A stretch of 64,000 nt of DNA, taken from the NCBI GenBank assembly GCA_038199985.1, contig JBBPYK010000091.1, positions 53,295-117,294 on the forward strand, in the 5' to 3' direction. Positions 8,057 to 14,939 of the stretch are shown piece after piece. Source of the stretch: Arthrobacter_J sp038199985. Lineage in GTDB: Bacteria; Actinomycetota; Actinomycetes; Actinomycetales; Micrococcaceae. Positions within the stretch are counted from its first letter, which is position 1. Each line of letters begins with the position of its first letter. The notes beneath the pieces were generated by a model. That model did no database searches and had not been told where the DNA came from. It saw only the letters and a program-made list of their open reading frames with translations. Position numbers and translations under genes: made by a program.

Positions 8057-8956
8057 TCATCCAGCGCGCTCATCCTGACGGTCTGGGCGGCGTGACAGCT
8101 CATCCAGCTGCGACCGGACTCTGGCTGGGTAGTCCGTGGTGATTTCTTGCACGCCGATGTCGTGCATCAGCTGGACGTCGGCTGGTTCGTTCACAGTCCA
8201 CACGCGCACACTCCTACCGCTGGTGATCCATTCTCGGACACGATCTGGATGATCGCGCACGTAGTCCACCCCAGGCCCCGCGACGCCGACGACTCCCTCC
8301 CGAATCATGCCCTCACCCTCTTTCAATGCACGACGCAACAGCGTCATGACTGCACCCGCCGTGATGAGGTCGAAACGGATTTCTTCCTTCACATCTTCCG
8401 GGTTGACGTCCGCGACGAGCTGGCACAGAGAACGTGGTGGAACTCCGTATTCCAGCAGATGTTTCGTGGCATCGGGATTGAAGCTCATGAAGTGAACGGT
8501 GATGTTGTCGACGACGGATGTCTCAGCGTTCCAGCCCTGACTCGTCAGGAACTCTAGGACTTCCTCCTCCAAACGCATCCCAAAGGGGCTTGGGTGCTTG
8601 AGTTCAATGGCGAGCTGCAGCGGACGTCCAGCCTCACGGGCAAGATCAAGTAACTCTTCAAGCGTGAGGAACTGTTCTGACGGCGCACCCAACTCGGGCG
8701 GGATGTAGGCACCTTTCCACGAACTGAAGTCCAGTAACCGCAGCTCATCGAGCGTATGGTCCTCCACGTCACCCGTCCCGTTAGACGTACGGTCGAGGGT
8801 GTTGTCATGAATGCAGACCAGAACTTCATCGCTGGTCAGGTGGACGTCGCATTCAAGTCCGTCCGCCCCCTCCGCGAGTGCCTGCACATAAGCGGCACGG
8901 GTGTGTTCCGCATACTCACCGCTGGCGCCGCGGTGAGCGAAGATAGTGGGCGTCAT
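8057..8956 (-). CDS. Glycerophosphodiester phosphodiesterase
   Basis: A 299-residue GDPD-family TIM barrel, cleaving glycerophosphodiesters to glycerol 3-phosphate and an alcohol. Seen: FAHRGASGEYAEHTRAAY at the N-terminus (catalytic His-Arg), GLECDVHLTSDEVLVCIHD (metal-binding Glu/Asp and second His), and VRVWTVNEPADVQLM near the end. I start at ATG 8956, giving MTPTIFAHRG as in relatives; TAGGTT just upstream fits a near-leaderless promoter. An upstream ATG at 8989 adds 11 residues without support. No signal peptide, so it is cytoplasmic and probably recycles phospholipid or teichoic acid breakdown products. Confidence 0.9.
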   Translation of the reverse strand: MTPTIFAHRGASGEYAEHTRAAYVQALAEGADGLECDVHLTSDEVLVCIHDNTLDRTSNGTGDVEDHTLDELRLLDFSSWKGAYIPPELGAPSEQFLTLEELLDLAREAGRPLQLAIELKHPSPFGMRLEEEVLEFLTSQGWNAETSVVDNITVHFMSFNPDATKHLLEYGVPPRSLCQLVADVNPEDVKEEIRFDLITAGAVMTLLRRALKEGEGMIREGVVGVAGPGVDYVRDHPDRVREWITSGRSVRVWTVNEPADVQLMHDIGVQEITTDYPARVRSQLDELSRRPDRQDERAG

Positions 8957-9028
8957 GGAGTTAAACCTACGCCAAGCGATCTGCGCCATACCGCGTTGAC
9001 TGTCAGTAAGAAGTGGTTAACTTGGACC

Positions 9029-9064
9029 ATGCCTGAAACCGTGCCGGCCCAGGAGTGGTTGTGA
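9029..9064 (+). other. Possible 11-codon upstream ORF overlapping the DUF445 start
   Basis: ATG 9029 encodes MPETVPAQEWL and stops at TGA 9062-9064, overlapping the GTG start of the next gene (GTGA). A TAACTT -10-like box lies a few bases before the ATG, so it could be a leaderless mini-ORF. It could equally be the true N-terminus separated by a one-base frameshift, because DUF445 proteins often have a short disordered N-terminal extension. Confidence 0.3.
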
Positions 9065-10320
9065 GCGCACCCTTGTCCGCTGCGGACACCGTCCGTGCCA
9101 CTGCCCTTGGCCGAATGAAGTTAGTGGCCACTTTGCTGTTGGCAGGGATGGCCGTGGTTTTCGTCGTCGCGTTCGCTTTGGAAGACACTTATCCGTGGCT
9201 GATCTACGTCCGCGCTGCAGCCGAGGGTGGCATGGTGGGCGCTCTGGCGGACTGGTTTGCGGTGACGGCGTTGTTCCGTCACCCCATGGGCCTCAAGATC
9301 CCTCACACTGCGATCATCCCGCGACGCAAAGATCAGATCGGGGCATCTCTGGGCAGCTTCGTGGAGGAGAACTTCTTGTCCGAGGCGGTGGTGGAGGAAA
9401 AAGTCCGATCTTTGAAGATAGCGGAGGCGTCTGGGGCTTGGCTCTCCCGTCCCGTGAACGCTGACCGCGTGGCCCGTGAGGGCGCGGCCGCTATTCGTGC
9501 AGCGTTTGCCGTGCTGGATGACCAGGTAGTTCAGGATGTTCTGGAATCGATGTTCCGGAAGCACGTTCTCAGTCCTCAGTGGGGGCCTCCCGTGGGCCGT
9601 CTTGCCGAACGCGTTTTCGACGATGGTCATCATCACCGGCTGGTGGATCTGCTCGTGGACCGCGCCGAGGAGTGGATGGCCGCGAACCACGATGCCGTCA
9701 CCGGACTGGTCGCCGAGCGGAAACCCCATTGGGTGCCGGGCTTTGTGGACGGGCTGGTTGGCGAGCGCATCTACACGGAGTTGAGTAAATTTGTGCGGGC
9801 TGTCCAGCAGAATCCAGACCACCAGGTACGGCAGTCGATCGATGCCTGGCTCAAAACGTTGGCACAGGATCTTCAACACGATCCATCGGTCATGGCGAAG
9901 GCCGAGGACATCAAGGAGCAGTTGGCCAACGATCCTCGCGTGTCAGAGCTGATGGCCCGAACGTGGACCACGATCAAGGAGTCGCTGCTCGACTCGGTCA
10001 GTGACCCGGGCAGCGAACTCACCCGAAACTTCACGGCCGCCGTCCGAGACTTTGGCCAGCGTCTTACGACGGACCGTCCGCTCGCGGCAAAGGTCAACGG
10101 CTGGATTTCCGACGGAGCCAGCTACCTGGTGCGCACTTACCGCAGCGATATCGCTGCGGTCATCTCGGAAACTGTGGGGCGATGGGACGGAGTTGAAACG
10201 TCCAGGAAGATCGAGCTTCAGGTGGGCCGTGACCTGCAGTTCATCCGCATCAACGGCACGGTAGTTGGCGCCATAGCGGGGCTCGCTATCTTCTCAGTGG
10301 CGCACGCGGTCTTCGGGTAG
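9061..10320 (+). CDS. DUF445 domain-containing membrane protein (YjiN-like)
   Basis: 419 residues. After a short basic N-terminus (RATALGRMK) there is a transmembrane helix (LVATLLLAGMAVVFVVAFAL), the hallmark DUF445 segment GGMVGALADWFAVTALFRHPMG with IPHTAIIPRRKDQIG, a long amphipathic helical region (coiled coils about residues 100-380) and a second transmembrane helix at the very C-terminus (GTVVGAIAGLAIFSVAHAVF). The function of the family is unknown. GTG 9061 has AGGAG five bases upstream; GTG 9055 is the alternative. Confidence 0.85.
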   Translation: MSAPLSAADTVRATALGRMKLVATLLLAGMAVVFVVAFALEDTYPWLIYVRAAAEGGMVGALADWFAVTALFRHPMGLKIPHTAIIPRRKDQIGASLGSFVEENFLSEAVVEEKVRSLKIAEASGAWLSRPVNADRVAREGAAAIRAAFAVLDDQVVQDVLESMFRKHVLSPQWGPPVGRLAERVFDDGHHHRLVDLLVDRAEEWMAANHDAVTGLVAERKPHWVPGFVDGLVGERIYTELSKFVRAVQQNPDHQVRQSIDAWLKTLAQDLQHDPSVMAKAEDIKEQLANDPRVSELMARTWTTIKESLLDSVSDPGSELTRNFTAAVRDFGQRLTTDRPLAAKVNGWISDGASYLVRTYRSDIAAVISETVGRWDGVETSRKIELQVGRDLQFIRINGTVVGAIAGLAIFSVAHAVFG

Positions 10321-10335
10321 TTAGGTCGGTGGCGT

Positions 10336-11106
10336 TTACTTCCTGAACCTCTCAATAGGGGCATCGAGGTCATGGATGAGTTCGCCCGGGATGGTTTCCG
10401 GAGCTGGCCCGAATGCTTCGCGGGTGGACCTGATGACGCCTTTGCCCATGAGGTGATTGCCTGCGCCGCCCACCGCTGCGCCGATGCCGAAGGGGATGAC
10501 GCGTCCCAGCATGGCGGTGCCTTGTTTGGCCAGGAACTTCTTCAGGAACCGGCTGCGGATCCGGCGTCCGATGCCGCCCATCATGCCACTGGGCATACTG
10601 CTTCCGAGCACATTCCCCCAGTGTTGCGTGGCATGGCCGGATGATCCGGAAAGTGTCTGCATGAGCGCGCTGCCCTCTTCCCCCAGCAATACTGCCATGA
10701 CCAGTGTTTTGGCGCGCTCCGGATCCGCCGTCTGCACGCCATGGAGCTCGGCGATGGACTGCGCATAGAGAGCGGTAGCCTCAAGGAAACCAACGACGGC
10801 GACGCCGGACAGCCCCAGCGCAGCGACAGTGCCAACAGCGGGAACGGCCGCCGTCGCACCAACCGCTGCACCGCTGGTGGTGACGGCGGCGAGATAGCTG
10901 CGCTCAAGTTTTTTAGAGAGTTCGGCGGCGCTGGCGTCCGGATGCTTTTTGCGTAACCGGCGGATATTCGACAGAACTGCGGGGCGTTGAACATCGACTG
11001 CCCGCTCCAGGACGCGTTGGACGCCGGCCTTGGGCTTGCCCTCGTTGTCGAAGATGGCGCTGCGTGCGGCTTTCTCGGCGGCCGTGGGTTTTTTCTCCCT
11101 GGACAT
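10336..11106 (-). CDS. Conserved hypothetical protein, possibly EcsC family
   Basis: 256 residues, convergent with the DUF445 gene. The N-terminus is basic and helical (REKKPTAAEKAARSAIF; NIRRLRKKHPDASAAELSKKLE), followed by two Gly/Ala-rich hydrophobic stretches (AAVGATAAVPAVGTVAALGL and GRVIPFGIGAAVGGAGNHLMG) that could insert in or lie on the membrane. The pattern recalls EcsC-type proteins of Gram-positives, but I cannot confirm it. ATG 11106 was chosen for its good AGGAGG ribosome site; an upstream ATG at 11160 falls inside a terminator hairpin. Confidence 0.6.
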   Translation of the reverse strand: MSREKKPTAAEKAARSAIFDNEGKPKAGVQRVLERAVDVQRPAVLSNIRRLRKKHPDASAAELSKKLERSYLAAVTTSGAAVGATAAVPAVGTVAALGLSGVAVVGFLEATALYAQSIAELHGVQTADPERAKTLVMAVLLGEEGSALMQTLSGSSGHATQHWGNVLGSSMPSGMMGGIGRRIRSRFLKKFLAKQGTAMLGRVIPFGIGAAVGGAGNHLMGKGVIRSTREAFGPAPETIPGELIHDLDAPIERFRK

Positions 11107-11144
11107 AAATCCTCCTGGTGGGCTGAGCTCCTGTAGAGAAACAA

Positions 11145-11176
11145 CGAAGGCCGGAAGCATGCGCTTCCGGCCTTCG
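11145..11176 (-). terminator. Rho-independent terminator after the GlsB-type gene
   Basis: A perfect palindrome with 14-bp arms and a 4-base loop, GC-rich, followed in the leftward direction by TTGTTTCT. It ends the transcript of the gene at 11219-11479 and separates it from the gene at 10336-11106. Confidence 0.8.
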
Positions 11177-11218
11177 CATCGACGTATCTACGTCAGACGA
11201 CTATACGATATCGCGGTA

Positions 11219-11479
11219 TTACGCGCGGCGCTTGGAGATGAATCCCCAAACAACCAGAACGATGAGCGCGCCGATAACGGACCATAGGATTGACATGAAG
11301 TTGAAGCCACCGGTATCTGCACCGAAGAGCGCTCCCCCGATGAATCCGCCCAAAAGAGCACCAATGACACCGAGGATCAGAGTTGCGATCCAGCCGCCAC
11401 CCTGCTTACCGGGAAGAATCAACTTTGCGATGGCACCAGCCACCAACCCCAACAGAAGGAAGACTAGAAAATCAACCAT
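11219..11479 (-). CDS. GlsB/YeaQ/YmgE family stress-response membrane protein
   Basis: 86 residues, almost entirely three hydrophobic glycine-rich helices: VDFLVFLLLGLVAGAIAKLI, GWIATLILGVIGALLGGFIG and ILWSVIGALIVLVVWGFI, with the LPGKQGGG loop between helices 1 and 2 that defines the transglycosylase-associated (GlsB) family. These are small inner-membrane proteins induced by general stress; mechanism unknown. A GAGGAG site precedes ATG 11479, and a sigma-70-type promoter and a downstream terminator frame it as a single-gene unit. Confidence 0.9.
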   Translation of the reverse strand: MVDFLVFLLLGLVAGAIAKLILPGKQGGGWIATLILGVIGALLGGFIGGALFGADTGGFNFMSILWSVIGALIVLVVWGFISKRRA

Positions 11480-11549
11480 GATTACTCCTCTACTTGTGAT
11501 GACAAAACATTTTCCGCCCGAGTGGGCAGAAGGTGAAGCGACGTATCAC

Positions 11550-11577
11550 TCTATAAGCATACTTGTGGACTTGGCAA
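11550..11577 (-). promoter_or_regulatory. Promoter of the GlsB-type gene
   Basis: Reading leftward: -35 TTGCCA (11577-11572), 16-base spacer, -10 TATAGA (11555-11550), giving a start near 11543 and a leader of about 64 bases. The remainder of the 271-base divergent gap (11480-11750) has a TAGAAT -10-like box at 11732-11737 for the rightward gene and nothing else notable. Confidence 0.5.
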
Positions 11578-11750
11578 AATGCTCAGCTTTTTGGGGGCAA
11601 GTTTCTATCTGAACATGTTAGGCACGGGCCAGAACAAAACAAGCCACTCGACGACGACGCTGGCATCGGGTAGACCACTTCCACCCCAACCGACAGTATG
11701 CTGTGAAGTGCACGACATGCCCGCTAGTCACTAGAATCAGGGAGCACAAT

Positions 11751-12002
11751 ATGAGAATCGGCACTTCCATTGTCTTGATTGCGCTCGGCGCAATTCTCGC
11801 ATTCGCGGTTGCAGACATGATCAACTTCATCGACCTCACCCTCGTTGGATACATTTTGATGGGTGTAGGAGTCCTTGGCCTTGTCATCTCCCTGTTGATG
11901 AATGCACCTCGCCGCCAGCGTCGCACCACTGAGTCTCGTACCGTTCAAGATCCTGGCACGGGCGAACGGGTCACCCGGCACGAGACCCGCGACGACCTCT
12001 AA
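11751..12002 (+). CDS. DUF6458 family small membrane protein
   Basis: 83 residues: MRIGTSIVLIALGAILAFAV then FIDLTLVGYILMGVGVLGLVISLLM, two transmembrane helices, followed by a basic, hydrophilic tail (RRQRRTTESR...RHETRDDL). This two-helix layout with a short polar tail is the DUF6458 family of actinobacteria; function unknown. ATG 11751 is preceded by GGGAG; the start at 11703 would add residues with no similarity. The next gene begins 56 bases downstream and may be co-transcribed. Confidence 0.8.
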   Translation: MRIGTSIVLIALGAILAFAVADMINFIDLTLVGYILMGVGVLGLVISLLMNAPRRQRRTTESRTVQDPGTGERVTRHETRDDL

Positions 12003-12058
12003 ACACCGCACCTCACAATCCCAACAAGGCGGGAGGAAATCCCGTTCGGAAGGACGAG

Positions 12059-12817
12059 ATGGAGAAGTTTGCGGGGATGGGCATCTGCCCCGGCCAGGTG
12101 ATTGGCCCTGTCTACCAAATGGCCCCTGCCGTCGAGGCTCCCGATGAGGGCGAAACCTGGGACCGCTCCGGGACGAGTGTAGAAGCCGAGCTAGCCAGGC
12201 TGACGAACGCAGCCCAAGCGGTTCAGGCCGAACTGCATTTGCGAGCGGGTACAGCAGAGGGCGACGCCAAAGCTCTTCTCGAAACGACGGCGCTCATGGC
12301 AGCTGACCCGATGCTGTTGCAATCAGCCAACGCTGAGATTATTGCCGGGGTCAGCGCAGAGCGGTCCATTTGGGAAGCTGGCAGCCAGGTCGGAGAGATG
12401 CTCAAAGGACTGGGTGGTTACATGGCCCAACGCATGCCGAATGTCCTGGACGTACGTTCGCGAATAGTCGCAGAGTTGCGCGGTCAACTGGCCGCGACAA
12501 TACCCCACCCGGGCGTGCCTTTCATTCTTGCGGCCACGTATCTGGCACCGGCCGATGCTTCCACCCTCGATCCCGCCATTGTCATCGGCATTGTTACGAC
12601 GTCCAACGAGCCACAGTCTGAGAGCTTTGTGCTCGCCAAGAACCTTGGCATTCCGACCGTTGTTGGAGCTCGGGGCGCAGAGGCGCTGGACGACGGCACC
12701 GAGATTTATTTGGACGGGATCTCCGGCGAAATTATCCGGGATCCGAGCGAGGCTGAGCGCGCCGCCGCCTCATTGTGGGCAGGGCGCGGAGGGGGACCAG
12801 TCACCCGTTCGTTGTGA
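12059..12817 (+). CDS. PTS enzyme I N-terminal-like protein, lacking active-site His and PEP-binding domain
   Basis: 252 residues matching the first half of phosphoenolpyruvate-protein phosphotransferase: GMGICPGQVIGPVY at the N-terminus, the helical HPr-interaction region (about 30-140), then the swivelling phosphohistidine domain (VIGIVTTSNEPQSESFVLAKNLGIPTVVG, GTEIYLDGISGEII). In true enzyme I this last segment reads GGRTSH, with the His accepting phosphate; here the corresponding residues are QSE. The C-terminal TIM barrel (about 300 residues) is absent and no remnant follows the stop. It cannot work as a normal enzyme I; it may be a regulatory or decaying paralogue. GGAAGGA precedes ATG 12059. 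Confidence 0.75.
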   Translation: MEKFAGMGICPGQVIGPVYQMAPAVEAPDEGETWDRSGTSVEAELARLTNAAQAVQAELHLRAGTAEGDAKALLETTALMAADPMLLQSANAEIIAGVSAERSIWEAGSQVGEMLKGLGGYMAQRMPNVLDVRSRIVAELRGQLAATIPHPGVPFILAATYLAPADASTLDPAIVIGIVTTSNEPQSESFVLAKNLGIPTVVGARGAEALDDGTEIYLDGISGEIIRDPSEAERAAASLWAGRGGGPVTRSL

Positions 12818-12826
12818 CTGGTCCCC
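12792..12826 (+). terminator. Hairpin spanning the stop codon of the EI-like gene
   Basis: 13-bp perfect inverted repeat (12792-12804 with 12814-12826, 9-base loop) that contains the TGA at 12815-12817 in its 3' arm. It has no T-tract, so it may be an mRNA-stabilising or pausing structure rather than a strong intrinsic terminator. I see nothing else in 12827-12999. Confidence 0.45.
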
Positions 12827-12999
12827 GGCCTGTGCCCGAGCGGGCCTTGCACGGTGAAATAGCGTGATGACAGCAACCCACCCGCCGCCATCACGCGTTC
12901 CCCCGCTGTAATCCCTCGACCCCCCATTACCTTCAATGGTTCGTGGACGTTACACATCCATAATCTACAGCTTTTAGTATGAATTTGTAACAAAGCTGC

Positions 13000-13725
13000 C
13001 TAACAGTTGGGTAACGCTTTGGGGCGCTCGGTCCGTTCTGCGATAAGGCGGGCAACAACAAAAAGGATCAGACCAACTGTCAACAAAAACGCTGCACCGA
13101 ACGGAAGGATGACATCCCAGATGCCCTGCACCAACCGGAGCTCCCTGGCGATCTCATAGCACGTCATGATGGAAAAGGCCGTTGCTAAAAAGGCCGCAGC
13201 GACCCTAGTGAACGCCGCAGCGCTTTTTGATGCTGCGCACGAGGCCGCCGGCCATATCAAACAGGCTGCCACAAACGCGGGATAAATTCGGCCGACTCTG
13301 CCGTACCACTGCACCGATTCCTGGCTGCCGTAATCGTGGAGCCCCACCGACGACTGCGGCAGATCGCTGATGAAGAAGAATACGATGGCCAGCACGGCGC
13401 ACGCACCGAGGACAACAAGGCCAACAGGTCCAACTATCAGTCGGCCGGCCCAAGGGGCACTGAACGCCTTGGCCATCTTGACGCCGAAAATGAGGAAAAC
13501 AGTGAACACCACAAAGCGGATCACGAGGTTGGCGTGATTCTGACCGCCTAGGGCACCGTCCACGACCAGGTAAATAGATTCGATACTCAAAGCAACGCCG
13601 AGGAGCATGAGGGCAAGAGCAATAAATATGCTGTTGCTTCTGCCTTCGATAGTGGGCTTCAACCGGATCAGCAGCCCTACGAAGACCACTCCGAGCACCA
13701 CATACTTGATCACATCTGGGCTCAT
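13000..13725 (-). CDS. Seven-helix membrane protein paired with an HTH protein
   Basis: 241 residues with about seven hydrophobic segments (for example IKYVVLGVVFVGLLIRL, IFIALALMLLGVALSI, FVVFTVFLIFGVKMA, VGLVVLGACAVLAIVFFFI, VILPFGAAFLLTVGLILFVV). It resembles the membrane part of MAB_1171c-like (DUF6545) putative transporters, which sit beside XRE-type regulators in many actinobacteria, but it is shorter and I cannot confirm membership. Its start overlaps the stop of the upstream HTH gene by 4 bases, so the two are translationally coupled and presumably act together. Substrate and role unknown. Confidence 0.65.
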   Translation of the reverse strand: MSPDVIKYVVLGVVFVGLLIRLKPTIEGRSNSIFIALALMLLGVALSIESIYLVVDGALGGQNHANLVIRFVVFTVFLIFGVKMAKAFSAPWAGRLIVGPVGLVVLGACAVLAIVFFFISDLPQSSVGLHDYGSQESVQWYGRVGRIYPAFVAACLIWPAASCAASKSAAAFTRVAAAFLATAFSIMTCYEIARELRLVQGIWDVILPFGAAFLLTVGLILFVVARLIAERTERPKALPNC

Positions 13726-14450
13726 CCCAGAACCTCCCAGACTTCACGACTGCGTCCTTCGTCCCGCTCATGCTTCCTGACGACCCTGGCCATTTCCTCA
13801 ACTCTCCCTTGGGCCAGTGCCACCAGCTCGCCATCACTCAACTGCTTAAGAGCGGCGCATCGACCACCGCTCGCCCACCCGCCCTCTTCTGGCGTGAGGA
13901 CACCAGTGGCAACAAGACCGCTGGCCAATGACACGTCAGACAGTCGAGCAGAGATCACCGCTAGTTGAGGGCTCAGCCGGTTTGCGCTGACGGCCGCCGA
14001 AATGTTCTGTGGCGCAACTCCGCTCACATTTACCACGGCCTGCCGAAGATCCCCGCGGTCAACGGCCTCAAGCCACATCCGCACCGACGCTGCATGTGGA
14101 AAAGCCCCAAGGTGGGCCCCAGAAGGATCCTCAACGCTGGCCCGGCTTCGCTGAACCAGATACTCCAGCACATCCAGGTGTGAAACCTGGCTCAGGAACT
14201 CGGCCGTTGTCGGCTCACGAACCCCCGCAGCCAGATCACTGAACTGATCAAAGTACGACAACTCGTTCACAGGTGAGAGACCGAGGCCCCGGGCAATCGC
14301 CACGACCGCCGAAACACTCACCTTTCCGCGCACTAGTTGCTGGGCTAGCGTGGTCCTCTTGAAACCAGCCTTTCGACACAGCTCAGTCAAGTTGGTTTCA
14401 GGCGCAACGTTGAGTCGCCAACGTTGGAAAGACTTGGCCGGAACAGTCAT
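13722..14450 (-). CDS. Helix-turn-helix DNA-binding protein with long C-terminal domain
   Basis: 242 residues. The N-terminal 70 hold an XRE-like HTH (TNLTELCRKAGFKRTTLAQQLVRG and VSAVVAIARGLGLSP) followed by NELSYFDQFSDLA. The C-terminal 150 are helical and unrecognised (HLDVLEYLVQRSRASVED; LSPQLAVISARLSDVSLASG; LKQLSDGELVALAQGRVEEMARVV), with no HExxH protease motif. Start ATG 14450 has GGAAGG about five bases upstream; ATG 14483 would add 11 residues. It is the first gene of a two-gene unit with the 7TM protein and probably regulates or senses through it. Confidence 0.65.
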   Translation of the reverse strand: MTVPAKSFQRWRLNVAPETNLTELCRKAGFKRTTLAQQLVRGKVSVSAVVAIARGLGLSPVNELSYFDQFSDLAAGVREPTTAEFLSQVSHLDVLEYLVQRSRASVEDPSGAHLGAFPHAASVRMWLEAVDRGDLRQAVVNVSGVAPQNISAAVSANRLSPQLAVISARLSDVSLASGLVATGVLTPEEGGWASGGRCAALKQLSDGELVALAQGRVEEMARVVRKHERDEGRSREVWEVLG

Positions 14451-14486
14451 GAAGCCTTCCGATTGGACGTGGACTACCAGCATGCA

Positions 14487-14492
14487 ACTATA
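14487..14492 (-). promoter_or_regulatory. -10 box for the HTH-7TM pair
   Basis: Leftward TATAGT, four of six matches to the consensus core plus the invariant TA...T, placing the transcript start near 14480, about 30 bases before the chosen ATG. No convincing -35. Confidence 0.35.
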
Positions 14493-14561
14493 CTGGCTTC
14501 ACTGGCCCCGCCTTCTGCTGTCCCCCCATACGTAGAAGGCGGGGTCAGCTTGTGTCTGGAC

Positions 14562-14849
14562 CTAATTGGCTACGTAATCCTGATACTCCGGATGCTTCTG
14601 AAACCACTTGGCCACGTAGGAACACGTTGGCTTGACCAGATCACCTGTCGAGACAGAGTCAGAAACTGCCCCCTTGGTCAACTGGCCCGCCAGGCCCTGA
14701 CCGGAAAACTTGTCCTTGACTTCGGTGTGCACAAAATCCATGTACCCCTCGCCCTGACGAAATTCAATGAACCCGGCCACTTCGCCGTCCACCGTGATCT
14801 CATACCGGTTCTGCTCTTCGTTTCTCGTTACTGTGTTTTGCTCACTCAT
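14562..14849 (-). CDS. YjdJ-type GNAT N-acetyltransferase
   Basis: 95 residues with the compact fold of single-domain GNATs: RNEEQNRYEITVDGEVAGFIEFRQ, then MDFVHTEVKDKFSGQGLAGQL (acetyl-CoA pyrophosphate loop variant) and PTCSYVAKWFQKHPEYQDYV at the C-terminus, which is characteristic of the YjdJ/Gcn5-related family. Targets are unknown. Divergent from the glutaminase gene with 90 bases between. No clear ribosome site precedes ATG 14849. Confidence 0.8.
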   Translation of the reverse strand: MSEQNTVTRNEEQNRYEITVDGEVAGFIEFRQGEGYMDFVHTEVKDKFSGQGLAGQLTKGAVSDSVSTGDLVKPTCSYVAKWFQKHPEYQDYVAN

Positions 14850-14939
14850 ACTGCGAGCGTCCCACTTGTGTCCGTTTGTGACAAGATCGCCACGTAGTCG
14901 TGACACCGCGCGCGGCTCAAGCCCGGTTAGCCTTGTGGA

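Noticed and set aside
9004..9021. PHO-box-like GTTAACC-N4-CTTACTG upstream of the glycerophosphodiesterase gene
   Set aside because: The second unit matches the consensus at only about four of seven positions.
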